Source: Papilionanthe hookeriana x Papilionanthe teres (Eukaryota > Streptophyta > Magnoliopsida > Asparagales > Orchidaceae). From it: a stretch of DNA of 64,000 bases. The stretch lies in assembly GCA_022702705.1 (NCBI GenBank), contig CM040427.1, positions 77,429,283 through 77,493,282 of the forward strand. Reading direction: 5' to 3'. Positions 1-10,847 of this stretch are shown piece by piece (position 1 is the first letter of the stretch; each line of letters begins with the position of its first letter). A model generated the notes under the pieces. It had not been told where the DNA came from. It worked only from the letters and a program-made list of their open reading frames with translations, and did no database searches. The position numbers and the translations under genes were made by a program.

Positions 1-399
1 CATTGTACTTTAGGGAGGACAACAATAGTCTACTTTGAAGGAGGCAACTACAACTTACCTCGGTGGAGAAAATAACAAGCTACTTTGGAAAATACAATAC
101 TAACCTACTTTGAAGAGGACAACAACGACCTACGCCGGGAATGGCAGTAATGTCCTATGTCGGGGGAGGTAATAACAACCTGATGGGGTATGCAACAATA
201 TCCCAGAGACTCCAACATGTGGAAGATTGGTGTGGTTTTGTTCCCTCCAAATAACCATTTTATTTTAAAAAATTGGAAGTTAGGCACTGAAATTTGAAAA
301 ATTAAAAAATTTTAAAATTTGCTCCAAAAATGGCACAGGTGCAGGACACAATACACATTCACGTGTGCATAAATACAATGTGCAAATGCATGGGCATGT
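1..399. other. AT-rich intergenic sequence with a degenerate short repeat
   Basis: No gene is visible. Roughly the first 215 bases contain loosely repeated 25-28-bp blocks with a shared 'acctactttg(a/g)agg-acaacaa' flavour, which suggests an old minisatellite. The rest is plain AT-rich sequence up to the TGTTGACC terminus at 400. The ORFs here are short and lack codon structure. Confidence 0.3.
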
Positions 400-423
400 T
401 GTTGACCTCACTTTTCTGAGGGG

Positions 424-1850
424 GTCGAGGCCGCCAACGGCGGAGACAGTTCAAATGCATGGTTTCTAGAAGGCCGCCGACGGCGCCTCGAGGCTACTGA
501 CGGCGAGGTCGGCGGATTGTTCCAGAAATACATCGAATGTGGACGATTTTCGAAGGGGTGCCTTCGCAAACCTTAGAGACTCTTCTACAACTTTAAAAGG
601 AACAAATTTTGGCCGAAAAATGGCTCTTCTTCTGGTCTCTAAAGTGATTGTAAGTGAGTCAATAGTGTAAAGAGAGTCAATTAGTGAGTTTAATTTAGTG
701 AGTAGTGAGTTCAAATAGAGAATTTGTAAGGAACTCTTTGAGGAATTGCAAGAGTGGAAGGGAAGTGAGAGAACTCTTTCACATTGACGTTTCAAAGGAG
801 AATTCCAAGGAAAAGATTCAGAGGAACTTCGAGGAGTTTGCTTGAGGAGGATTTTGAGATAAGAGTGTTTATTTGTTTTTAGTGTGTAGAACTTTACTTT
901 TTTTATATGAAATCTAAGTTTTATTGCATCCTCTTCATGAATTCTGAGTAGTTGTTCTATCTTTCTCCTGGTTTCGATGTTTTTGTGAAATGATTATATA
1001 ATTAGTCTATTAAATAAATTTTAAAAGAAGTTGTGATGGTACTGTACCTAAACTTAATTTACTAGACGAATTGGCCATTTGTATTATTAAAATCCGTGAA
1101 GAATTCTTAAGACCTGATTGTGGGCTAAGAATTTTTAACTTGTATGTATCACAATTCTCTTTGCAAGGTAGACGAGTAAATCTTTGTAGGGAGAAGTGAA
1201 AATAAATAGGGAAATAATATTATCAGGGGTAGAATTGGAGATTTTAGAGTGACAGGCTAAAATCCTCAATTCGGTTCTATCGTTTGGGTGCTGATGTGTA
1301 GATTGTTAGCCCTCAGGTGAGGGGAACGTGGGAGCTCCGAAGTGAGAGCCGGTATCCTCTCAGCCTAGCCGTAGAATCAGTAATCCAAGCATAGGATTAG
1401 TCAATGTTCTTTATGCCTGGACCAAAGGGTAAAGAATAGGTATGCTCCTATTTGGCACAACACATTAAAACAAATTATAATTATCATTTCACTTAAATAT
1501 CTTAACTAAGGAGAAAGATTCTTGTTATTATTTCTATTTGAACTTAACTCTAGTAGTATTAGTAAGTTGTTAGTAAAACTAGTTTTTAATATAAGTTTCG
1601 TATACTTATCGATTGCATATTAGTGATAGATAGGCATTTCGATTTAGTTGTAATTCTGATTTGATTTTTATAATCCTAAGTCTGTAGGCTTTAATACTTT
1701 CCCGGTGGGATCGATATACAGGACTCCATTAGAGTCCTGTATTACTTGAACGATACGTATACTTACGTTTGAAAGTAACTCTGTGATTAAAAGATTAAAA
1801 TATTTAATTGTTACTAAAGTACATTCGAATTGGATATAAGCGCGGGGCGG
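424..1850 (+). repeat. Diverged Athila-family LTR fragment, + orientation
   Basis: The sequence aligns, in reverse complement, with the Athila-like LTRs at 3784-5325 and 23326-24866. Shared blocks are the GC-rich imperfect palindromes (425-515), a 'ggaacttcgaggagtttgctt' block near 818, 'attctgagtagtt' near 940, 'ggggaacgtgggagctcc' near 1321, and 'gggatcgatatacaggactcc' near 1708. It lacks the first part of the LTR before the palindromes and is clearly more diverged than the 3784/23326 pair. It is therefore an old truncated or solo LTR in the opposite orientation. Both ends are approximate. It sits just inside the start of giant LTR copy C. Confidence 0.65.
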
Positions 1851-1854
1851 TTCA

Positions 1855-2350
1855 TTGACCATTTGGTCAACCTTAGACCAAATTGGTCAAACTTTGATCA
1901 AAATGGCATGAACCATTTGATCAACCATGGACCAAATTGGTCAAACTATGGTCAGAATGGTCAATTATGGACCCAGTGACCACCACTTGGACCATTTGGT
2001 CAACCATAAGACCAAATTAGTCAAAGTTGGTGAAAATGATTAAATATGGATCTAAAAGACCACTACGTGGACCATTTGGTCAAAATAGACACCAAATTGG
2101 TCGAATTAGACCTCTTGATCAACTCAAATCACCAAAATGGTCAAACATGACCATTTGGTCAAGCCAAACACTAAAAATTAGTCAAACATAACCATTTAAT
2201 CAAACCAAACTATCCAATAGCCTCCCATGAATAACTCAACCATGACATGGTCAAGTAAGTCTCCCTGGTCAACAGTGGACCTAAATTAGTCAACCATGGT
2301 TAACCTTAGTTAAACTTGGTCAACTTTACCATTTTTTGGTCAAATTTTGG
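1855..2350. repeat. GGTCAA-rich degenerate minisatellite
   Basis: The motif 'accatttggtcaa' and its relatives (GGTCAAAC, GACCAAATTGGTCA) recur about every 17-40 bases through this stretch. The equivalent part of the other family LTRs (near 26,820-27,060 and reverse strand near 12,000-12,370) is also rich in 'gacccaa/ggtcaa' words. This supports placing it in the U3 of giant LTR copy C. Confidence 0.6.
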
Positions 2351-3778
2351 TCTTTTAATCAAATTATTTTTATTCTCTTAATTAATTAATTATTTAATTA
2401 ATTAGAAAGAGTGAAATTAAAGATCATTAAACTAAGAATTGAAGTAAAAAAACATGGTTTAAGCCCATGGCAACCCTAAACCCATGCTTTACACTTAAAC
2501 CCTAAATTCAACTCATGAAAAATTACTAATGTCATCCATGACCCATGAGACTTATCATGACATGCCAAGACTCATGAGTCATAATCTTTGACCTAAGTCA
2601 AAGGTCATCATGAGGCCATTATGAGGGGGGAGGAGGTGTCATTCCTTCATGAAACTATTGAAGGAAAACATTGTGAAGTCATCACTCACCTCGCTCTCCA
2701 GCCAATGGAAGAAAAACATTGCTTAAGTCACTCTCCCTATCATAATTGAACTCATCATGACCAAACCATGGAAATGAGGGAAGGGGAGGCTATTTTTCAT
2801 TCTTCCCTAAATCCAATACATGACTCATATGCTTAGATGGATGGAGTTAGTCAGCTCAACCTAGGAATTTTATCCACCACATGAGCCACACAATAGAAGG
2901 AAGTCAAATCCACAACCCAATCCTTGCCTTAATGGGAGCTCATTATGGAAGACTTAGGGAGGCTCAACCATGGCAATCCTCAAGCCAAAATATTATCTCC
3001 AGCCATCATGAGACTGCTTACCTTCTTCCCCAAGCAATTCAATGCATATCCAAGCTTAATCATGGCATTTCCATGAATATAAATACAACCAACCTGAGAG
3101 CTCTCATAGAGAAGAGAGACCAACCTACACTGCCTAAAACATGAAACACCTAAGATAAAAAGTGTTCCCCATGACCTAGACATTTTATTCCCCATAGCCT
3201 CAGTCCCTGAAATCCATTGAGTTGCTCCAATTTCATGCCCTAAAAATAGACAAGTTTTCGGCCTTACACAAAACCTTCCCAAACTTCAAAATTAACTTTC
3301 CCCACACCATCCCTGAGCTTCACAAGGAAGTTATCAATCAGGATTCACCTATCCAGCAAGCTCCAACCTATCCCAAGCTCAAACCGTGAGCCCATTTCAG
3401 TGAAATAATACCTTACCTGATTTCACTTCAAATTGAACTCAAGAAGAGCGTCGCAAGGACCTAGCAACCGTTCCTACCAAGTTCGATTGAGGCTTCACCT
3501 CATCAAAGCCAGGTATGGACATTTAAACCTAATTCTTGCTCGGTTTGAGACATTGTGAAGAAGATCATTTCAAAACATATACATCACCGTATAGATGTGT
3601 TCGTCTCTTTGAGATGAAGCTTTAGGAACAAATTTCACAAAAATCTATGGATATTTGAGTGAGATATTGTGTCCTAAACATGGACGGTCTGTGGGTTATA
3701 ACAAACTGGGGAAGACGCTCCGATGCCGTCCATTTTTGTGTAATAAAAATGGATGACTAGGATCAACACGAGCAGACT
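2351..3778 (+). repeat. Giant LTR copy C, left segment
   Basis: No gene is supported; the ORFs here are short and unrelated to known proteins. Repeated 'catgac/catgag' words match the same zone of copy A (reverse strand, 11.3-11.5 kb). The 3440-3700 part matches the region downstream of the TATA box of copy A (reverse strand 10,330-10,150). The segment ends at the CCCTG target site of the Athila-like element. Confidence 0.55.
3077..3085 (+). promoter_or_regulatory. TATA box of giant LTR copy C
   Basis: ATATAAATA is followed by ACAACC and then 'gagagctctcatagag'. Copy A has CTATTTAAAC at the equivalent site on the minus strand, also followed by 'accacc' and a 'ggccatgagagg' block. This position-equivalent conservation suggests the LTR core promoter. 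Confidence 0.5.
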
Positions 3779-4886
3779 CCCTGTGACCCACTTTTAATAT
3801 GTTTTCAATTTATGTTTATAGCAACGGCACCAAAAACTTGATCCCGCTTTAAATATAGATATATGATTTAATGTATAATGTGGATTCTACGCAAGTATAC
3901 GTATCGTATCAAGTAATACAGGGCTCTAGTGGAGTCCTGGTTATCGATCCCACATGAAAGTTTTTAACAGATTTGTTATCAGCTAAATTTAAAGGAATTA
4001 CTTACTAATATAGTAAACGGAAATTAAAAGTAACTATAGCGAAACTAAAGTAAACTAATGCTTGAAATAAGTTGATTTAAATAATTCGGAAAAAGTATCA
4101 TTCTCCTTGTTTTTAGAAAATTAAGTGAATGATGAATTTAAATAGAATTCTTAAATTGTATTGTGACAAATAGGAGCATTCCTATTCTTTACCCTTTTGT
4201 CCAGGTGCAAAAAAAACATTGACTAATCTTATGTTTGATTACTGAATCTGCGACTAGGTTGGGAGGATACTGGCTGCCACTTCAGAGCTCCCACGTTCCC
4301 CTCACCTGAGGGCTAACATCTACACTTCAGCTCTCAAACAATAGGACCAAATTGAATATTTTAGTCTGTCACACTAAAATGTCTAATTATACGTCCGATA
4401 ATAATATTTCCCTATTTATTTGCACCCGCCTTCCAAGGCTTTTGACTTCCCTGAATATTGGATGTAATTTTTACTATAGTTGATAATTCAACATATTTTA
4501 ACAACTCAATTGGCCAGATTGAAAGTAAATTAGGTTTTAAGTAAAAATTATCACAATTTATTTTAATATATTAGGTGCTTTTATTTAATTTCATCAATCC
4601 GCATAATTTTCATAAACAAGGAGAAAGACTAAGAAAACTACTCAGAATGCATGGGAATAAAATAAAGCATGGATTTCATTTGAAGTTAACAACAATAAAC
4701 AAAGATACTTATCTTAATTTCCTCCCCAAGCAGACTCCTTGAAGTTCCTTTGACTTTTCCTTCTAGTACAACAAACTTCTAAATAGCACTCAAATAAACT
4801 AAAGAAACTCACTAATGACTAACAACAGACTCAAAATAGACTCAGACTCTCTAAAATAGACACAACTAGACACTAGAATTCAGCCT

Positions 4887-4896
4887 CTATTTATAG
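4887..4896 (-). promoter_or_regulatory. TATA box in the Athila-like 3' LTR
   Basis: The minus strand reads CTATAAATAG, identical in the other LTR at 24428-24437. It lies downstream of the palindrome cluster in transcriptional sense, so it is a plausible core promoter with R starting about 30 bases later. Confidence 0.7.
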
Positions 4897-4975
4897 ATGT
4901 AAGCAAAGGTCCAAGGGGTGCTTAAACACCTCTTCAAAAAGTGTCCAGGTTCAAAGTATTTGTATTTTGAACTGT

Positions 4976-5150
4976 CTCGTCGTCGGCGGGAAACGACCTC
5001 GCCGTCAGCGGGGCTTCTAGAAGATCTTCAAACCGCGTGATCTCGCTGTCGACGGGCTCGGGCTCGCTGTCGGCGAGGTAGTTATAATTCCTTCAGAAAT
5101 TCTCCTCACGATCTCACCGTCGGCGGCCTCGATCTCGCCGTCGGCGACTT
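4976..5150. repeat. Cluster of six GC-rich imperfect palindromes (3' LTR)
   Basis: Six copies of a 15-base motif close to CTCGCYGTCGGCGAG lie in an otherwise AT-rich LTR, each able to pair its CTCGCC half with GGCGAG. The same cluster is in the 5' LTR, twice more inside the element (15,760-15,890 and 17,585-17,700), and in the LTR fragment near 430-515. Confidence 0.8.
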
Positions 5151-5325
5151 AGTTCAATTTGCATGAATTTCCTCATTTTTGATCCAAATTAGCTCCATTT
5201 CATGCTTTTTGCTTCCATCACTTATAAATCTTCATTCCTGCAATAAAATAAAGAAAACACATTTCTTTAAAGTACAATTTCATCAAAAATAGATAGGAAT
5301 TTCTTAATGTATTTTTCTGTGATCA

Positions 5326-5340
5326 AAATCCCCCAAACTT
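5326..5340 (-). promoter_or_regulatory. Polypurine tract of the Athila-like element
   Basis: The minus strand reads AAGTTTGGGGGATTT directly before the LTR start TGATCA. This is the expected form and position of the plus-strand primer for reverse transcription. Confidence 0.85.
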
Positions 5341-5728
5341 AATTAATACTTGCCTCAAGTAATTTTGATACTAAATAAAAATAATAATTTCTATAATAGA
5401 ATTTTTCAACTCAAATAATATGAATTAAATTTAAATAACATTATAATAAAGTTAAATATAAATATTTCTGAGTAATTAAATTAACTTTATATATATAAGA
5501 TTATTTAGTTATCAGGTCTAAGATTTCTAGCTTTTTATTTATTTCAGGAATGACTATATTTAAAATAGTAAATTACTTAAGATATTTAGATGATAGGAAG
5601 TTCAAGAAAATACTATTTATTAAAATACTAATCCATAAATATAAGTTTAGGAATATATTAAGTTTTACCCTTTAGGTTGAATCCATTGAAGCCAATTTTT
5701 GATAAAGCATCTCCTCAAGCTTCTCCTC
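5341..5728 (-). other. Non-coding 3' part of the Athila-like element
   Basis: AT-rich sequence between the polypurine tract and the insertion site of giant solo LTR copy A. No ORF of note. It ends with the TCCTC target-site copy (5724-5728) that is repeated at 13221-13225. Confidence 0.7.
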
Positions 5729-5859
5729 TGTACGGCTTATTTTAGGATTACGTGTTGTATTTCGAAAAGGGGGTCGCCTACAGAAATTTTCGGCGAATTT
5801 TAATTTAATTTAAATAAATAATTTGAAAAGTAGTATTTCGATTTTAAAAAATAATTTTA

Positions 5860-6720
5860 AATTTTAAAATTTTAAGATATGAAATCAAACCGATCTCACA
5901 TCCCGAATAGTTTATATAAACGAGCGCCGCACTACAAACCGTATATCTATCCCGAAGAATAGACACAATCGTTTGATAATGAGGCTCGATTAAATAAACT
6001 AGTAGAAGTTCATGACATCCGTCCGGCTCGCGAACCAATTTTATAAGCCGACAAATTCCCTCGTTTAATATGAAAACATTAAACGTGGTTTATATTACTC
6101 GGGTTCTTAAAAAAATTCACTATAAGGGCGAGCCCCTATAGTTAATTACATCTTAAGTGACGGGAATCACCTAAGAAAACTCTCGATAATAATCAGTAGT
6201 TCTGCTCTCAAGAATTTCAATGTTTAAGTCTTTAAGGGATTGAATTTTGGAATTTCGATAGGGAATGGATCAAATTTGGAACATTTTATTTTCGGGAATC
6301 CAAAGGAAGAAAGGTAGGAGAAATCACGGATTCGAAGCGAACTTCGGTAATTTCCCGACTATCCTATTGTTTGGCTTGGATTTAGGAAAGTCCTAATATT
6401 TATTTAGTGTTTTGATCTCGCCAATTTTAATTAATTAGGACTTATATTTGTATGATAAAATCATACAAATAAATCTCGAAGATGTGAGGGTTTATGTCGT
6501 ACCGAACGATCACCTCGGAGTTCTAAGACCTAGGTTAGGGCTTAATTTACATGACATGATCATGCAAATGCCTAACGAAGAGTTGAGGATTTATGTTGCA
6601 CTAGGCAAACTACCTCGAAGTCCTATGGCTTTGTTATTTAGTTCTAAGTAAAGTTTTGCTGAAGTAGACTCAGGTTTTGCTGATGACGATGGCCGTGCTG
6701 GCCACCATGCTCCGAGCTCC
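5860..6720 (-). repeat. 3' terminal domain shared by giant LTR copies A and B
   Basis: This block aligns with 57,480-58,380 in the same orientation. Shared words include 'gaatagacaca', 'gacatcc', 'ctaggc...acttcctcg(a/g)a', 'tagttaatta/tagtcgatta' and 'ttttgctgatg'. Part of it (near 6130-6180) also matches copy C near 44,080-44,130. It defines the downstream end of the giant LTR family. Confidence 0.75.
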
Positions 6721-7856
6721 TTGTTGATGCAGAGATTTAGTTTTAGAAGTCATAAATCAGGAGATGAGAGAAGTGTTCTGGTTTAGAGAAAATCTTAAAA
6801 TCCAGGTGTTTTTAATATTTTAATTAAAAAAATCTTAAAGTTGATTATAACAACACTGGTTAAGATCCCACGGTTCCATCCTTCCGCATCATTATTTTTA
6901 TCGGATTCACTTAGTCCGGATGAATTTGCTAAACTCAACCGAATGAGTTCCACACTTTCATTTAGACCGTGGGAAATCTCGTTAGCAACACGTAGGTTAC
7001 ATCATCCGAGGTATTCCCGATCATCCAACAAGACGTTTTAATTTAGTTGTAGTTGTAGTTTTGTTGTTCTGTTTGTGATTAAATTTTGAGTTGTTTTATA
7101 TTTTGAAATGTTGTGGCGGTGAATTTTATCTTGTAATGACTTTTAATTTATTTTTGGTTTCAGTTTTAGGGACTATCCTAAAGGTGTGGGTTTTCATGCA
7201 ACAGTTGTTTATCATGCAAGAAAAGTAAGTGCGATGCGATTAAATAAATTGCAATAAAGTAAATTGCAATAAAATAAAAGCGTACACTGGAGGGTCTTCC
7301 CGTCATCCCAAGTCGCACTTAAAACACAATTAGAATAATTAAGCATTTAAAGCAAGTTCCTAGGTAAAGCTAAGGGAAGGGTTATGGTTTTCTACCAAGT
7401 TCTTAATCCTATAGCTAGTCACCTCCTATGACGTCTAGGTTCTTGTATTTTGGTTTAAGGACGATTTTCTTCATCAAAGAACAACTAAGTTCAATTGTTC
7501 TTATAAACATCCTATCATATCGAGGAAGTGCTTAAGACGAATCTTAAACATCTTTTCAATATTTCTAGGATTGTTTTAAGTCCAAGAGAATTTAATTATA
7601 CAAATGAATTAATCGTCCGGGAGTTCAAGTTTTGTTATCTTCCTCAGTGAACTAGGACATTTGAATATCCTATGAATGAAGTAACACTTCACTTAACGCT
7701 CCGTTTAGGAGTTATGACAACATGAGCTTTTGAGGGCAAATTAACGTTCAAGTGATTTGTGATTTGATTTAATTTCAGTTAATGGATTTAAGTTTGGAAT
7801 AGTGTTCAAGTTGTTTTAGATTTATTTTTTGAATTCTTTATGTCTTAAGTGATGTT

Positions 7857-8150
7857 ATTTTTAATTTAATTTAATTTAATTTAATTTAATTTGATTTAGT
7901 TTTAATTTTAATTTAATTTGATTCATTTAATTTAATTTAATTTTAATTTTAACTTGGTTTTATTTTAATTTAATTTAATATGTTTTAATTTAATTTTATT
8001 TAATTTAATTTAATTTAGTTTAATTTATTTAATTTAATATGTTTTAATTTAATTTGATTTAATTTTAATTTTAATTTAATTTGATTTATTTAATTTAATA
8101 TGTTTTAATTTAATTTAATTTAATTTTAATTTTAATTTAATTTTTTTTTA
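7857..8150. repeat. (TTTAA)n-type low-complexity tract
   Basis: About 290 bases are made almost entirely of 'aatttaattt' units, with occasional 'gatttagtttt' and 'atatgtttt' interruptions that themselves recur. It lies inside giant LTR copy A and has no coding potential. Confidence 0.9.
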
Positions 8151-10043
8151 AAATTTAATATTTTATTTTTTTATGTTTTAAAGATGATTTAATTTTAATT
8201 GTTAAAGTATTAATTTAATTGAAATTTTAAAAGGATTTAATTCAAATAATTTAACTTTAATTTAATTCAATGATTAAGTCTTTTAGCATTTTAAATCCTA
8301 AATTTGGATTATAATTTTTAATTAGGAATTAAATATTATTGAGATGATTAATTTAGGGATTCTTAAATTAAAGAACAAATCTCTTCCTAATAATATCTCT
8401 ATTTTAATAATTCCAAATTTATTATTCTTCCAAATTTAATTAATTATTTTATTAAGGTTTATTTCAATTATTTTTGAATTGTTTAATAGGTTTCTACCCT
8501 TTAATTATTTAAATTTCAATCATCCAAATCAGATTAAGATCAAATATTTTACTCTTTTATTTTATTAAGCCTAAAGTTTTTTAATTAAGGGTTAAAATTT
8601 TAATTACCATTTTGCCCTTCAAGCTTAATAATTTCATAACTCACTAAATTGAGCTCAAATGAATTTGAAATTTTTATGTGACTTCACTCATATGTCAATA
8701 AAGGCATTAGAGGAGAAAATATGATTTTTCTGTATTTAATTTATTTATGTAATTATTTTTGGTGGAAAATAGGGATTTCCAAGGAAAATTTAATAATATG
8801 ACCAAGGGAAAGTTTTTGTCCTTAAGAAAATTATGGGACATTCCTAATGACCAGAGGACCACTTGGACCAATTTTGGTGATTTTTTGAATTATATTCTTT
8901 TTATTATAATTATTTTGAGTTTTGGAGTATTAATTAATTTAAAAATAAAATAAAGGTTGAAAAATGAATTTCATATTTTTTTAAAATCTCTCTGATATCA
9001 AGGAAATCAGAGAACCAATTTTTACAATTTTTTGATTTTTCTCTGATTTATTATAATTATTCTAGTGGAAATGCTAGAAAATACATTTTTTTAATTTTAA
9101 AATTACCTTAGGGCTTTAAAATTTAATATCTCATCATAGAGACCTAAGAAAAATATGGGGTTTGTTCCTAAGTGATTAAAATTCAAAATGAGACATTTTG
9201 GTGAATTTTATTATTTTTGTGATTTTTATTATTTTTTAATTATTAAAATATTAAAATAATGCAAAAAATTAACTTTTTAGAAAATTGAAATTTTAATTTT
9301 CTTAAATTCCCCTGATATCAGAGAGGCTCCAAAACCAATTTGGTGAATTTTTGAAAAGCATTTTGAAAGTTATGAATTTTTTAAAGTTTAAATTGGCTAA
9401 ATGGCTTAATTAACCCATTTGATAGGGCTAACCAAACCCAATTGACTTCAAACTTTTATGGTGGGTTCCTCTGATCCTAAAGGTCAGTGGAGGATTAATT
9501 TCAAGTCAATTTGGTGTATGATTAGCTCTAATTAATTAAGGACCTATTTTGGGTGTTTAAGCCAATTAGGGTTATTCCAAGTGAATTAATTCAAAACCTA
9601 TTTTTCCTAGGGTCCTCTAGTCATAAGAAACATCAACAAATTTTCCTAGAATTTATTTCACAACATGCTAATTATTGGATTTAAAATACTCAAAACAGTA
9701 ACATGAATTTGAAAAAATCAATAACTTCTCATAGGGATGGCCTCTGACTTTGGAAAATTCAGGGAATGTTCCCAAATTCAGAGGCTTCAAAAGCCCTATG
9801 GTCTCATGCCATGGTGAATTTCCTATATGCATGGAGAATTAAAACAATGTAGACAGTAAATAAATCATTAAAAATAAAATACTTGATGAAATTAAATGAT
9901 TTCTTTTCCACATTATTCTCCTCTATTCACTGAGCAAGAGGGTATTTTTATTTTATTTTTCTGATTTTCCTACACAAAGTTATGCATTTTTGAAGTTTAG
10001 GGAATTAAATAAATAGGAAAATAACCTAATTTCCTACTTATCC

Positions 10044-10057
10044 ACGCGGCGCCGCGT
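10044..10057. repeat. Perfect 14-bp GC palindrome in giant LTR copy A
   Basis: ACGCGGCGCCGCGT is self-complementary and lies in a GC-rich island (10,040-10,270) within very AT-rich sequence, downstream of the LTR TATA box in minus-strand sense. Copy C has a related 'gcgccgc' block near 24,930. Confidence 0.55.
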
Positions 10058-10837
10058 CAACCTAGGCATCTCCGAAGCTCCACGCGGCGTCTCCTGATTC
10101 GGCGCCGCCATCCGACTCAGCGATCCAGGGCCCCGCGGGTCACGTACCAATGCGCTGTCCGACTCAATCCAGACCGTCCACTCGATACACGCTCGATCCG
10201 ACGGCTCATGGTCATCGTCTACGACTGGTGTGCACCCGTGACCGTTAACCTTCTAGCCCTAATTTCTCACTCGATTCTCAACGGATTTTCGTGTTCTTAT
10301 GCTCTATGGATTCGTCTTGAGGAGACGAACACATCCATACGGTAAACATGTATTTAAATTGACTTAAATTAAATGGGGAATCTCTGTAAGCTCGGGAAGA
10401 AGAGTGAGTCCATACCTTTGCTCAGAGAAGTGAAGCTTCGATCTGAGAGTTGTGTCACCTTCGATTGGATGCCAGCAAGCTCCAGATGAAGTCTCCTGGT
10501 CTGGTGAATTGCCTAGGTATGATTTCGACCAAGCCCGATCACAAAGCTTGGAGTCTGGAACAGATGGGTGGCCTGGAGAGGGGGCTTTTGCTGGTGGACT
10601 TCTTCCCTTGGTCTGGTGAAGGTGTAGGACCAATCAATTTGAGGATTGATCCACTGTGGAGAAGTGTCCTGGTTTTTGTGCTGAAGTTTGAACTCAAAAT
10701 TGAGCTCAGCTGGAGGGAATTGGGGCTGGAATCCAGTGGGAATCAAGTGCTCTATGTGTGGAGAGTGATCTGGAATGATTTTGGCAGAGTTTCCTTAAGG
10801 TTTGGTTCGGCACCTCTCATGGCCGAGAAGGGGTGGT

Positions 10838-10847
10838 GTTTAAATAG
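10838..10847 (-). promoter_or_regulatory. TATA box of giant LTR copy A
   Basis: The minus strand reads CTATTTAAAC followed by ACCACCCC, in the position equivalent to ATATAAATAC in copy C. It lies about 2.4 kb from the LTR start, a region absent from the 1.3-kb LTRs of the Tat-like element. Confidence 0.5.

Larger units (their letters stand above)
3784..5325 (-). repeat. 3' LTR of the Athila-like element
   Basis: On the minus strand it begins TGATCACAG and ends GGGTCA. It pairs with 23326-24866 over its full length with few mismatches. It is preceded (minus strand) by a G-rich polypurine tract at 5326-5340 and followed by the CCCTG target duplication. It contains a TATA box (4887-4896), six GC-rich imperfect palindromes (about 4976-5150), and a primer-site-like sequence 30-50 bases before its end. 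Confidence 0.92.
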
